DNA of 64,000 nt from Streptomyces uncialis (GTDB taxonomy: Bacteria; Actinomycetota; Actinomycetes; Streptomycetales; Streptomycetaceae). The stretch lies in contig NZ_CP109583.1 of assembly GCF_036250755.1 (NCBI RefSeq), forward strand, positions 744,001 through 808,000, written 5' to 3'. The notes under the pieces are model-generated. The model was given only the letters and a program-made list of their open reading frames with translations, was not told the DNA's origin and did not search any database. This document shows positions 17,240 to 26,140 of the stretch, piece after piece. Every line of letters starts with the position of its first letter. The first letter of the stretch is position 1. Position numbers and translations under genes: made by a program.

Positions 17240-17764
17240 TCAGGTGACCGCGGCTCGTGCCCGGTGCCTGCGTACGGCGTCGCGATTGGCGCAGCGGTGT
17301 GAGCAGTAGCGCTGTCGTCCGGTCCGCGAGGTGTCGGCGAAGGCCCTGCCGCACTCGATCACCTCGCAGCGTCGCAGCCGGTGCATGCCCCGGCCCGCCA
17401 GATGCAGTGCGGTACCGACCGCGAACAGTGTGAACAGCACGGAGTCGAGAGGCTGTTCCGCGTCCCGGTAGTGCAGATGCCAGCCGGTACCGGGGTGGGA
17501 GGTCAGTCGCGGGTAGGCGGCTGCCTCGGCCAGCATCCGGTTCAGCAGATCGGCGCGCTCCTGTTCCCCGGCCGCGTCGACGATCCGCTCCCAGGCGTTC
17601 AGTGCGGCCTGGGAGCGGCTGAGATCGTCCGCTGTCACCCGGCGTTCCAGCGTGAGCCCGGCGGCGCGGCAACGGTCTGCCAGCTCAACTGCGCTCTCAG
17701 GCCGGCGGTTGGCCAGGTCTGCGGCCAGGTTCACCGCGTCCTCGCCGTAAGGGTTGAGCAGCAT
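17240..17764 (-). CDS. CGNR zinc-finger transcriptional regulator (ABATE domain)
   Basis: A 174-residue regulator. The N-terminal ABATE-type domain (from LLNPYGEDAVNLAADLANR to about residue 120) is thought to bind a ligand. The C-terminal finger reads RRCEVIECGRAFADTSRTG followed by RQRYCSHRCANRD, matching C-x4-C...C-x3-C with the family name motif CGNR changed to CANR. ATG 17764 lies 26 bp from the divergent MFS start at 17791, so the two share one compact control region, and the regulator probably controls that exporter. Confidence 0.85.
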   Translation of the reverse strand: MLLNPYGEDAVNLAADLANRRPESAVELADRCRAAGLTLERRVTADDLSRSQAALNAWERIVDAAGEQERADLLNRMLAEAAAYPRLTSHPGTGWHLHYRDAEQPLDSVLFTLFAVGTALHLAGRGMHRLRRCEVIECGRAFADTSRTGRQRYCSHRCANRDAVRRHRARAAVT

Positions 17765-17790
17765 AAGACCATTACAGCAGTGTGGTCGGT

Positions 17791-19035
17791 ATGACACAAC
17801 AAACCGGTGGACGCGCCGGATCCCGGGCCCGTGACCCGTGGCGCTATCGCTGGATCGTGCTGGGCATCGCCACCTTCACCCAGGCCGCGTCCGGCTTCTT
17901 CGTAGGCGGCATCGGAGCGCTCGGCGTCCACCTTCAGAGCGCCTTGGACCTGAGCACGGCGCAGCTGGGTCTGCTGGTCTCGGCGGCCCAGCTCGTGCCG
18001 TTGGCCGGGCTGCTGGTGGCCGGCGAGCTGCTGGACCGCTACAGCGAGCGCTGGGTGGTCGGGATCGGGGCCGGCGTGGTCGGGCTGGCTCTGGGCGCGG
18101 GGAGCCTGGCGCCGGGATACACAACCCTGCTGGTCGCCCTGTTGGTGGTCGGCATGGGATACAGCACCGTCCAGCCGGGTGGGAGCAAGTCGGTGGCGTC
18201 CTGGTTCGACGCGTCACAGCGCGGCTTCGCCATGGGTATCCGACAGGCCGGGCTCCCGCTGGGGGCGGCGCTCGCCTCGGCCGTACTCCCGCTCGTCGCT
18301 GAGGAGTTCGGCTGGCGGGCGACGCTGCTGACCGGCGGCTTCGTCGCGCTGCTCGGAGCCGGCCTCTTCATGGGCTGCTACCGTCGGCCACCCACACCGC
18401 CCGCCCCGCAGGGCAAGGAACCGTCGGACCCGCTCGCGGCACAGCTCCGCGCCCGGCTACGAATGCTCCGGGAACCGTCCACAGTGAAGATCATGCTGTC
18501 GGGAACCAGCCTGATCTCGGTGCAGTACGGCGTGGGCATCCTGACGGTGCTCCACCTCCACCGGGCGTCATCGGTCGGCGCCGGGAAGGCGGCCCTGGTC
18601 TTGGTGGCCTCCCAGGGTGCGGGCGTTGCGGGCCGGATATGCCTGGCGGCATGGAGCGACCGGAGCAGGTCCGGGCGCTATGCCATCGTGCTGGTCTGCA
18701 TGGTCGCTGTGATCGCCGGGCTGGTTGTGCTGATGGCACCGGCCGGGAGGGCACCGGTCGTCGCTTCCGGCGTCTTCGTCTGGCTCGGCTTCTTCGGCTT
18801 CGGCTGGTACGGCCCGTGGGTCGCCTACGTCACCGAAGCGGCTCCACCGGGCAGGACCGGCTCTGCCCTGGGTCTGGCCATGTCCGTCAACCAGATCGCC
18901 ATCGTCACGGTGCCGCCCGTGCTGGGCCTGCTGGTCGACCGCACCAGCAGCTTCACCCCGGCCTGGGCACTGCTGATTCTGCTGACCGTCGTCGCCCTGG
19001 CGGTCACAGCCGCCACGGAACGCCGCCCCCGCTAA
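17791..19035 (+). CDS. MFS transporter (12-TM, CynX/NimT-like)
   Basis: A 414-residue major facilitator with about 12 membrane segments. It starts after a polar head (RDPWRYRWIVLGIATFTQA) and contains the loop 2-3 region LDRYSERWVVG and the symmetric WSDRSRSGRYAIVL between helices 8 and 9. The SGFFVGGIGALGVHLQSALDLS opening resembles cyanate/nitroimidazole-transporter-like permeases. Substrate unknown. It is divergent from the CGNR regulator with almost no intergenic DNA, implying coupled regulation. Confidence 0.85.
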   Translation: MTQQTGGRAGSRARDPWRYRWIVLGIATFTQAASGFFVGGIGALGVHLQSALDLSTAQLGLLVSAAQLVPLAGLLVAGELLDRYSERWVVGIGAGVVGLALGAGSLAPGYTTLLVALLVVGMGYSTVQPGGSKSVASWFDASQRGFAMGIRQAGLPLGAALASAVLPLVAEEFGWRATLLTGGFVALLGAGLFMGCYRRPPTPPAPQGKEPSDPLAAQLRARLRMLREPSTVKIMLSGTSLISVQYGVGILTVLHLHRASSVGAGKAALVLVASQGAGVAGRICLAAWSDRSRSGRYAIVLVCMVAVIAGLVVLMAPAGRAPVVASGVFVWLGFFGFGWYGPWVAYVTEAAPPGRTGSALGLAMSVNQIAIVTVPPVLGLLVDRTSSFTPAWALLILLTVVALAVTAATERRPR

Positions 19036-19154
19036 CGGACCGGATCACACGCTGTCAAAACTTCTGACAGCTCCGCCTGTTCTCTGTTCCGTTCCTGCTC
19101 GCACCCCAAGCTGGTCCGCCTCCAGGTGCGCGTGGTGCTCGACGACACCGGCGC

Positions 19155-19232
19155 GAGCCGGGTTGCCCCGCTTTTGTTCGCCACCAGGTCCCAGTCGCCA
19201 TCCACCAGCGTCCAGTTCGCCAGCAACTCTTG
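19155..19232 (-). pseudogene. Remnant of a Tn3-family transposase N-terminus (DUF4158-like)
   Basis: About 26 codons on the minus strand encode ELLANWTLVDGDWDLV then ANKSGATRL, matching the WTL-x(n)-DxxLV-x-K-x-GATRLGF pattern of DUF4158, the N-terminal domain of Tn3 transposases. Directly after GATRL the expected GFALLLKF does not follow, so the fragment is broken at this point. It is too short to be functional. It abuts the 5' end of the plus-strand gene at 19230, which looks truncated. Confidence 0.45.
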
Positions 19233-19529
19233 GCGTGGTTCGGAGCCGCACGACGGAGCCGGGGTGCCCGCTCGGCGGCTGATGTGCTGACGCCCACCAT
19301 CCGGGATCTGGAGCCCGGGGACGCCGTGCTGATGACGACGTACCGTTCCGACGGCCACGTGGTCGCGACCGACGAACCGTTCCTGGAAGCCAGGACCGAG
19401 GCCGGCGACCAGGACGAACTCCTGGAGGAGCTCTGGGGTGCGCTGCCCCCGGAGCTCCGCGTGGCGGTGGCGGTCTTCGATCCGGGAGGACTGGCTGACG
19501 CCGCCGTCCGCCATGAGGCGTCTGCTTGA
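19230..19529 (+). CDS. Hypothetical protein, possibly 5'-truncated
   Basis: A 99-residue reading frame. From about residue 24 (RDLEPGDAVLMTTYRSDGHV onward) it has strong codon bias and a compact alpha/beta look; the first 20 residues overlap the transposase scrap on the other strand and are probably not original. It may therefore be the C-terminal end of a gene cut by an insertion. No SD is evident. Function unknown. Confidence 0.45.
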   Translation: MAWFGAARRSRGARSAADVLTPTIRDLEPGDAVLMTTYRSDGHVVATDEPFLEARTEAGDQDELLEELWGALPPELRVAVAVFDPGGLADAAVRHEASA

Positions 19530-19586
19530 GGGTGATCCCTCCCCCGCCCTCCCGCATCCGGCGGACCGGCTCGCAGGCTGTCGGCT

Positions 19587-19614
19587 GGGGCGGGGCTTGT
19601 TGAAGCTCCGCCCC
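19587..19614. terminator. GC-rich hairpin between convergent genes
   Basis: A 12-bp stem with one mismatch (19587-19598 with 19603-19614) around a 4-base loop separates the plus-strand ORF at 19230 from the minus-strand amidohydrolase ending at 19689. It is likely a two-way terminator. Confidence 0.65.
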
Positions 19615-19688
19615 ATCCAGGGTCATCTGCCGTCAGAGGTCTGGCCGCCGCGCACGACGTGCGTCCCGGTGCGGCAGAGCGCCATCCC

Positions 19689-22600
19689 TCACCACCCGAC
19701 CTGAGGGAGCGCCGAAGGGCCTTCGCAGCAGCCGTCCCGGAGCATCTGGTCCGAGACGGTGGCCCAGCCTCCGTGCGGCGCCGAGTGCGCGGCGGAGTGG
19801 GAGAACGCCCCTTCCAGCACGGCCCGTTCGTACAGCCGACCGCCACGGACGGCGCCGCTGATCCGGATCAGCGCGTCGAAGTCCTCGAACGGGTTGCCGT
19901 CGACGATGGTCAGGTCGGCCAGTTTGCCCGGTTCCACCGTACCGAGGTGGTCGGCGACCCCGAAGACGCGCGCGGGGGCCCGGGTCGCGGTGGTCAGGAC
20001 CTCGGCGGGGGACATGCCGTATCGGTGCAGCGCCCGCATGGCCATGTGCAGATGAAGTCCGACAGGGGTCAGGGGGGCGTCGGTTCCCAGCAGCAGCCGG
20101 CCGCCTCCGTGCACGACCCGGCGGTAGACGCCGACCTCCCGTCGCAGGGACGTCAGTTCGTCCGGGGTCGGTTGCCTGGCCGCCATGCCTTCGACGGCCG
20201 TGACGTCCCACGACGGCATCATCGCCTTGACCCGGGCATCGTCGGCCACCTCGGGATGCAGCCCGATCAGCAGCGTCGCGGCGAATGGCGTGGCGATCAT
20301 TTGGAAGTCGCCCCTGGTGTAGAGCTCCAGGGTGTCCTGGTGGGTATGTCCCTCGGGGGTCGCGCCGTGCCCGTACTCGGCGCGTTCGGTGGCCTTCAGG
20401 TGCGTGGTCAGGTCCTGTCCGGCCAAGAGGCCCTGGGAGCACAGGTGTCCACCGCTGAGCACCCCGAGGCGTTCGTGGGCATGACGTGCGGCCTCCTCCA
20501 TCCGCGCGTAGGGGGCCCGCACATAGGTCTTGACGAAGTCCCAGTCCAGGGCGGCGGCCCGGGACAGTGAGCGGGCGAATCCCTCACGCGTGCGGTGGGC
20601 ACGCCCCATGCTGTAGGCGACGCGGGAGCCGTCGAGCAACTCCCCGGTCGCCAGCAGCCGGGGCGCCGCCAGCCGGCCCGCCGCGATGTCGTCCCGCAAC
20701 CGTGTCTGCTCGTACGCGAACCCGCCCAGGGACACCGTGGTGGTGATGCCGTACGCGAGCTGGAGTGCTCCCTGCCGGGCACCGTACGTGTACTGCCACG
20801 GGTGCGTGTGCGCGTCCCACAGGCCGGGCAGCACCGTACGGTCCGACGCGTCGATGTGACGGACGGCGGGTCGGCCGGGCCGGTGCGGTTCGACGGCCGT
20901 CACGCGGCCCCCGCTGATGAGGATGTCGACGTCCGCGCGCGGTGCGGAACCGGTGCCGTCCCAGAGCAGGCCGGTGTGCACCACGGTGTCGACGGGCGTC
21001 GGACGCCGGTACGTCAGGGTGACCGGCACGGTTCGCGGAGCGCCCGAGGGCGAGCCGGAGGCGTCGATGGTGAGCAGCCGCAGTCGGCCGTTGGACTGGT
21101 AGAGCAGGGTTCGCGAGTCCCCTGACCACGACGGGTGGTCGGCCGGTTCATCGGACAGGGCGCGGGCGGGGCCGTTGGGCGCGCCGTCCGCGCCGACGGG
21201 CAGCAGCCACAGCGCGGATTCGCTGACGCAGGCCAGCCAGTGTCCGTCGGGCGACCACACCGGTCCCGAGGCGTACCGGTCGGACAGCGAGACATGCGGG
21301 GCCAGTCCGTGCAGTCGCGAGGCGCCGCTGTCCGTGTCCACGACGCGGATGAGGTTGTGGCCCTCGCGGAAGCGGTTGTTGAGCCGGTTGCGGTCGCACA
21401 GGGCGAGGTACCGTCCGCCGGGTGACCAGCTGGGACGGCTGGGCAGCCCGCCGCCTCCGAGAGATGCCGCCAGGACCCTCTCCTCTCCGGTGGCGAGGTC
21501 CTTCACCAAGAGGTTCCCCGCCAGGTCCAGACAGGCCAGGCGGGCACCGTCGGGCGAGAGCGTCCCGTGGACCCGGCCGCCGGGAGCGAGAACCGTCTCG
21601 CGGCCGTCGGCCTGTTCACGGCGGCGTACGGCGTTGAGCCCGTCCCGGTCGTCCGTGAAGATCAGCGCGCGGCCGTCCGGGGACCACACCGGCCCTTGCA
21701 CATAGGTGGTGGGGGAACTCCGCGACACCTTGCGCGGAGTGCCGCCGCGCGCACCCACCACCCACAGCGAGTTGAGCGCGGCGAAGGCGATGCTCCCGCC
21801 GTCCGGTGAGAGATGAGGAAGATGGACACCGCGGACCGGGCGGGACCGCTCGGCCTCCAGCATGTACTTCTTGACCGTGTACGCGGGCCTTCGCACTTCG
21901 AGGGTGGCGTCGAGCGGGATCTCCTCCCCGGCATGGTCCCGGTGCGGCCGGATCATCCGGAACCGGCCCCCGACGGTGAGCAGCAGCCGCTCGTCGTCGA
22001 TCCACCGCGGCGGCGCGGCCGCGATCTCGTCGTCGAGCTCCACCGCACGGCCGTCCGCGAACAACGCGATCGCTTCTGTCCTGGAGGGCCTGGGGGTGCT
22101 ACGGAGCCAGGCGATGCGGCCCGCGGGGGAGACAGCGGGTGCGAGCAGGTTGCCGGTGGTGGCCGTGTGCTCGACGGTCACCGGTCCGCCGGTGGCCGGG
22201 ACGGACGCGATCGTGCGGGCGGTGAGGCCGGAAGCGGCGACTTCGGCGCGTACGAACAGTACGCGGGTGCCGTCGTGGGACCACACCGGGTCGAAGTCCT
22301 CCCACGCTCCGTCCGGGCGGGGGCCCGGCTGGTCCCGCGCCCCTGTGAGCCGGCGCGGTTCGCCGCCCGCCGCGGACACGGCCCAGATACGGTACGGGCT
22401 GCCCGCGACCGGATCGCCACCGCGCTCGGAGCAGAAGGCGATGGTGCGGCCGTCCGGGGACCAGGCGGGTGCCCGGTCGTCGAAGGGTCCGTCGGTGAGG
22501 CGGCGCAGGCCGGAGCCGTCCGCGTCCATCACCCAGATACCGAAAAACCCCCCGCGGTAGGCGCTCATGGCGACCTTGCGGCCGTCCGGCGAGAGGGCCG

Positions 22601-22892
22601 GGCGGCTGGGTTCGAGGTCCGGTGGGGTGAGCGGGGTGGCGGCCGTTCCGTCCCGGGGGACGGACCAGAGGATGTTCTGCACCTCCGCGACGACGCGCTC
22701 CCCGCCGTGCGCGGCGGTGGCCATGCCGTTGGTGACGGAGGTGAACCGCAGCCGCACCGGTACTGCGTCACCCGCGACGACCGGTGTGGCGGCGGATTCG
22801 AGCGCTCGCGCGGGCGCTGTGGTGACCAGTGAGCCTGCCGCGGCTGTGCCGGAGGCCGCCTTCAAGAAACGTCTGCGGGTCACATGCCACAC
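19689..22892 (-). CDS. Tat-exported TolB-like beta-propeller / amidohydrolase fusion
   Basis: A 1067-residue exported protein. The N-terminus RRRFLKAASGTAAAGSL is a twin-arginine signal. Residues about 60-640 contain repeated WD40/TolB-like blades (SPDGRKVAMSAYRGG, WSPDGRTIAFCSERGG and several WSPDGR units). From about 655 a metal-dependent amidohydrolase follows: HTGLLWDGTGSAPRADVDIL, the HxH motif in DAHTH (His695, His697), SGGHLCSQG, and a late DAPLTPVGLHLHM with the catalytic Asp region. Family members are imidazolonepropionase- or prolidase-like; substrate unknown. It starts at ATG 22892 and stands alone. Confidence 0.85.
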   Translation of the reverse strand: MWHVTRRRFLKAASGTAAAGSLVTTAPARALESAATPVVAGDAVPVRLRFTSVTNGMATAAHGGERVVAEVQNILWSVPRDGTAATPLTPPDLEPSRPALSPDGRKVAMSAYRGGFFGIWVMDADGSGLRRLTDGPFDDRAPAWSPDGRTIAFCSERGGDPVAGSPYRIWAVSAAGGEPRRLTGARDQPGPRPDGAWEDFDPVWSHDGTRVLFVRAEVAASGLTARTIASVPATGGPVTVEHTATTGNLLAPAVSPAGRIAWLRSTPRPSRTEAIALFADGRAVELDDEIAAAPPRWIDDERLLLTVGGRFRMIRPHRDHAGEEIPLDATLEVRRPAYTVKKYMLEAERSRPVRGVHLPHLSPDGGSIAFAALNSLWVVGARGGTPRKVSRSSPTTYVQGPVWSPDGRALIFTDDRDGLNAVRRREQADGRETVLAPGGRVHGTLSPDGARLACLDLAGNLLVKDLATGEERVLAASLGGGGLPSRPSWSPGGRYLALCDRNRLNNRFREGHNLIRVVDTDSGASRLHGLAPHVSLSDRYASGPVWSPDGHWLACVSESALWLLPVGADGAPNGPARALSDEPADHPSWSGDSRTLLYQSNGRLRLLTIDASGSPSGAPRTVPVTLTYRRPTPVDTVVHTGLLWDGTGSAPRADVDILISGGRVTAVEPHRPGRPAVRHIDASDRTVLPGLWDAHTHPWQYTYGARQGALQLAYGITTTVSLGGFAYEQTRLRDDIAAGRLAAPRLLATGELLDGSRVAYSMGRAHRTREGFARSLSRAAALDWDFVKTYVRAPYARMEEAARHAHERLGVLSGGHLCSQGLLAGQDLTTHLKATERAEYGHGATPEGHTHQDTLELYTRGDFQMIATPFAATLLIGLHPEVADDARVKAMMPSWDVTAVEGMAARQPTPDELTSLRREVGVYRRVVHGGGRLLLGTDAPLTPVGLHLHMAMRALHRYGMSPAEVLTTATRAPARVFGVADHLGTVEPGKLADLTIVDGNPFEDFDALIRISGAVRGGRLYERAVLEGAFSHSAAHSAPHGGWATVSDQMLRDGCCEGPSALPQVGW

Positions 22893-22917
22893 GGTTCCTC
22901 AGCTCTCCACGGAGTGA

Positions 22918-22936
22918 ACGGCCCTGACCGGGCCGT
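22918..22936. other. Short hairpin upstream of the amidohydrolase
   Basis: Arms ACGGCCC (22918-22924) and GGGCCGT (22930-22936) enclose a 5-base loop, just upstream of the amidohydrolase start. It could be an operator or a leader hairpin; no promoter boxes are obvious. Confidence 0.35.
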
Positions 22937-23144
22937 GGGTAGCCCCTTGGAGGTGGCTACCACTCGTCCTCGGAGGAAAACGAGCGGGAGGGGGGTTCGG
23001 TGCCATCTTGGCCGAAGACGACTCCTCGCCACTGAGGGCGAGGGTGGGGGCCGAGGTGCCGACCGGCGGCAGGGGTGTGCGGGCGGATACCGGGTAGCCG
23101 CGCACCAGACACCGGTGTTCCCGCCTCCAGGAAGGATCGATCCC

Positions 23145-23298
23145 ATGACGGGCCACGCACGACCCGGTTCCGGCCCGGCCGCGGGTACCGATCCGTTCCG
23201 AGGGCGGCCGGAACGGGCGGGCCGTCGCAGATCCCGAGCGGACCGTCGAGAGCGTCAGGGCCGAGGCGGCCCAGATCAAGGAGAAGGCATACCGATGA
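23145..23298 (+). pseudogene. Internally deleted holin-family (Phage_holin_3_6-like) gene
   Basis: A good SD (AGGAAGGA) precedes ATG 23145, as for a true gene start, but the frame that ends at the TGA at 23296-23298 only carries the last part, DPERTVESVRAEAAQIKEKA. That tail, its ATGA overlap with DUF3618 and the following DUF4235 gene are what is expected when a putative actinobacterial holin-superfamily III gene heads this operon. The membrane core is missing, so the gene appears deleted. Translation from 23145 would instead run in frame into DUF3618. Confidence 0.5.
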
Positions 23299-23732
23299 CC
23301 GAGCGAACCCCCTCTCCTGACGACGAGTCGCCGCTCGTCGTCGAGGAGATGCGTGAACAGATCGAGCAGACACGTGAGGAGTTGGGACTGACGGTCGAAG
23401 CTCTGGCGGCGAAGGCCGATGTGAGGAGCCGGCTGCGGGAACAGGCCGCCGGGAAGGCCGCCCAGGTGCGCGGCGCCGCGGAGCAGGCCAAGCAGCTGCT
23501 GAAGGAGAAGACGCCCGATCCCGTGGTCGACCGGGCCGCCCGGACCGCGGCGCAGGTGCGGAACGCCGCCTCACGTGCGGGAGAGCGCGCCGCGAGCGGG
23601 GCACCCGGCACTCTGCCGGAGCGGACGGGCCGGGTCGCGGCCAAGGCATGGAACCACCGCGCTCCTCTGTTCGGCGTCGGGGCCGCGCTCGTTGTCCTCC
23701 TTGTCGTCCGACGCGGCCGGAGGCGTCGATGA
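23295..23732 (+). CDS. DUF3618 membrane-anchored protein
   Basis: A 145-residue protein. VVEEMREQIEQTREELGLTVEALAAKADVR at residues 15-45 is the DUF3618 signature, followed by a long helix with RLREQAAGKAAQVRGAAEQ and a single C-terminal membrane segment (LFGVGAALVVLLVV) with a basic tail. It is an envelope-associated protein of unknown role. The start overlaps the remnant upstream and its stop overlaps the next gene (ATGA), so translation is coupled. An in-frame ATG at 23145 could give a fused N-terminal extension. Confidence 0.85.
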   Translation: MTERTPSPDDESPLVVEEMREQIEQTREELGLTVEALAAKADVRSRLREQAAGKAAQVRGAAEQAKQLLKEKTPDPVVDRAARTAAQVRNAASRAGERAASGAPGTLPERTGRVAAKAWNHRAPLFGVGAALVVLLVVRRGRRRR

Positions 23733-23995
23733 AGGCGTCCAAGATCGCCTACCGGCCGGTCGGCCTGGTCCTGGGCGCCGCCGGCGGCATGCTCGCCGCG
23801 GCGGCCTTCAGGAGGACGTGGAAGATGATCGAGCACGACAAGGACGCTCCCGACGCCACCGACGAGGACCGCGCATGGCCGGAGATCCTCGTCGCCGCAG
23901 CGCTGCAAGGGGCGATCTTCGCCGTGGTGAAGGCCACCGTCGAACGGGCGGGCGCCACCGCCACCCGACGACTGACGGGCACCTGGCCGGCCTGA
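23729..23995 (+). CDS. DUF4235 small membrane protein
   Basis: An 88-residue protein. KIAYRPVGLVLGAAGGMLAAAAFRRTWK at the start and EILVAAALQGAIFAVVKATVERAG are the two membrane-associated helices typical of DUF4235. It is translationally coupled to DUF3618 by an ATGA overlap, the usual partner in actinobacteria. Role in envelope stress has been suggested for such gene trios but is not established. Confidence 0.85.
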   Translation: MKASKIAYRPVGLVLGAAGGMLAAAAFRRTWKMIEHDKDAPDATDEDRAWPEILVAAALQGAIFAVVKATVERAGATATRRLTGTWPA

Positions 23996-24250
23996 CCCCG
24001 TCGCGCCTTCGGAGCGGAGGCCGAGGCCGGGACGGGCCGGGTGTGCCCGTCCCGGCCCGGCGTCCGTCGGGGCCGCGGAACGCGGCATCCGGGCGGACCG
24101 TATCGGTCTTCCGCCGTTTACCACGTGCGGTACGGCAGTGGGGACGGGAGAGTGGGAGTGGGCGCGTTCCGGCGGCCGGGCCGTCACCGGACAGGCCCAC
24201 CGGGATCACACCCTCCCCTGGCGGCCCGGCCCGGCCCGCACGGACCACCG

Positions 24251-24300
24251 GCGGTCAGCGGCGGTCAGCGGCGGTCAGCGGCGGTCAGCGGCGGTCAGCG
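24251..24300. repeat. Five perfect 10-bp tandem repeats
   Basis: Five identical copies of GCGGTCAGCG are joined head to tail. The 10-bp period keeps each copy on nearly the same face of the helix, as in some iterated protein-binding sites. It lies in the 388-bp gap between DUF4235 and the gene at 24384. Confidence 0.9.
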
Positions 24301-24383
24301 GCGACGGACCATGGCACGTCTTCCGGCGCACCGCCCGCGGACGACCTCACCCGGGCCTGGCCCGTGACACGCACAGGAGCCCC

Positions 24384-24833
24384 ATGACCACAGACCCGAA
24401 CGGCCACGAGGAGCATTCCCGGTCGTCACATCGTCGGCCCGACGGCACAAGCGACGCGACCGTACTGGCGCTGGGAGTCCTGTCGGAGGCGCTGGAGACG
24501 GTGGAACGGGCCCGCGGCAGCCTCTACGCCTTCCATCAGCTCACCGGCGGCGCCGACCTCAAGCTGGACCGGGCACTGGAACTGCTGCGCGCCGCGGGCC
24601 ACCACGCACAGGCCGACCTGCTGGAGCGCGAGATCGTGGGCCGCAACGTCATTCCCGGACACTGGACCTTCCAGATCGTCGAGGCGTACAACAGCCACTA
24701 CTACCGGCCCTTCACCGACATCGAGGCCCGTCTCCGGCGCGAACTGATCGACGGACACGAGCACGTTCACGAGGCGGAGATGAAGGAAGCCCGCCGCACC
24801 CACGGACACCCCGGACACACGCCGGAGCCGTGA
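24384..24833 (+). CDS. Conserved hypothetical protein
   Basis: A 149-residue soluble, helical protein. A polar head is followed by VLALGVLSEALETVERARG, LDRALELLRAAGHHAQADLL and NVIPGHWTFQIVEAYNSHYY, a pattern seen in uncharacterised actinobacterial proteins. The C-terminus is histidine-rich. CAGGAG at 24374-24379 is the SD. The 10-bp repeat array lies about 85 bp upstream and may influence its expression. Confidence 0.7.
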   Translation: MTTDPNGHEEHSRSSHRRPDGTSDATVLALGVLSEALETVERARGSLYAFHQLTGGADLKLDRALELLRAAGHHAQADLLEREIVGRNVIPGHWTFQIVEAYNSHYYRPFTDIEARLRRELIDGHEHVHEAEMKEARRTHGHPGHTPEP

Positions 24834-25127
24834 GTCGGACCTACGTGGGCCGTGTGGTTCTCCCACGGCCCACGGTTCTCACCGGGACCGTCCGGCCCCC
24901 TCCTCCCCGGGGACCGGCACGGGAGAGAACTCCGGCAGCCACCACGTCCGGCATCACGGCCGTCGACGTTCTTACCGGGCCGTCAGGCATGGGGCGTATC
25001 CGGGTGGGGTAACGAGAGCAATGGCGGTCGGACCGCATGCATCCTGGGGTGGCCCGAACTGTCGCGGGTCGGCCCGGGAGATGGTGAGCTGGACCGCGGG
25101 ACTCCGGTCGGGGAAAGAGGTACGGGC

Positions 25128-25502
25128 ATGCGGGAGATCGTCGGCGGACTGGGCTGGAAGCGCCGAGGGCATGTGTGGCTGGTGCAGATCCCGGCGGACG
25201 GCGGGAAGCAGGATCTGCCCGGCCCGAGGACGGTGCTGCGGGAGCTGGGGGCGGATCGCGGCGCGGCCGTCGTCGTCGACACGTCCGCCGTCAGGGACGC
25301 GAACGGACGCCTGCTGGACTGGCTCGCCGGTCTCGCCCGGGACACACGGCTGTGCGTGGTCGCCCCGTCCCTGACGGTACGGCAGCGTCTCGCCGGCACC
25401 GCGGGCCCCTCGTCCATGCGGGTGACGGGGTCACTCGGTGAGGCCCTGGACGTCCTCGGACCGGAATCCACCCTGGGGATCGAGGCCCGCCTGCCGGGGT
25501 GA
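25128..25502 (+). CDS. Small STAS-like protein
   Basis: A 124-residue protein. The core GAAVVVDTSAVRDANGRLLDWLAGLARDTRLCVV alternates strand and helix like STAS (anti-sigma factor antagonist) domains, ending with a SLGEALDVLG helix. The phosphorylatable serine of classical antagonists is in roughly the right place (DTSAV) but this is inference. Start ATG 25128 follows GGAAAGAGG. It may interact with an anti-sigma kinase encoded elsewhere. A second STAS protein lies at 26141. Confidence 0.55.
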   Translation: MREIVGGLGWKRRGHVWLVQIPADGGKQDLPGPRTVLRELGADRGAAVVVDTSAVRDANGRLLDWLAGLARDTRLCVVAPSLTVRQRLAGTAGPSSMRVTGSLGEALDVLGPESTLGIEARLPG

Positions 25503-26140
25503 ACGCGTCTCCGGCGCGAGCGAGTACTACGGCGGTGTGCCGACGATCGGCTGTCCGCCCAACGGCCGAACCTGCCCCTGGACGACGGCCCTCGCCGCGC
25601 CACCCCTCCGCACGGCCCTCCCCCGCAGCCCGGCCCGGGACCCCGTCTCGCACCGGGCCCGGGACCGCCTCGCATCCGTACCGGCCCCGCCGACCGGCGC
25701 GGCGCACCGTCCTCCAGCCCGAGCAGGGTCTGCTTCACCTCACCTGAGATTTTCGGGGCTGCGCGGCACGCGGTAGTCCGGGCGGCCTCTGTCCAGCATG
25801 TGCGTTTGCCGGGGGGAAGCCGGGGCAGCAGCGCGGTACGTGCTTCGGAACGGCAGGCACACCAGCAGGGCCGGACGGGACACTGTTCCCCGGCAAGTGG
25901 CGAGGTCCTCCGAAGGACCGTCGCTCGTGAGGCCCTGCCCTCCCGAGCAACGTGATCCAGCCGTATGGAGTTGGTCCCCGTGCGAGTTCCCTCCGCCGCC
26001 CGGTCCGCCCGGCCTTCCCCGCCCACTCGTCGCGACAACGACCCTCCCGTCACCCCCGGCTCCGTCCTCCACCGGCCCCCGGCCTTCCGTGGCCCCGCCC
26101 TCGTCTGCGCCGCACCGCCCCGGCATGCCGGGGGTGCGGC
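25503..26140. other. Gene-free interval
   Basis: About 640 bp without a supportable gene. Both strands have long open frames from GC bias, but these are proline/arginine-rich, lack SD motifs and match no known pattern. It presumably contains the promoter of the STAS gene at 26141. Confidence 0.4.

Noticed and set aside
24251..24300. Tandem repeat considered as a CRISPR array
   Set aside because: Copies are 10 bp and contiguous with no spacers.
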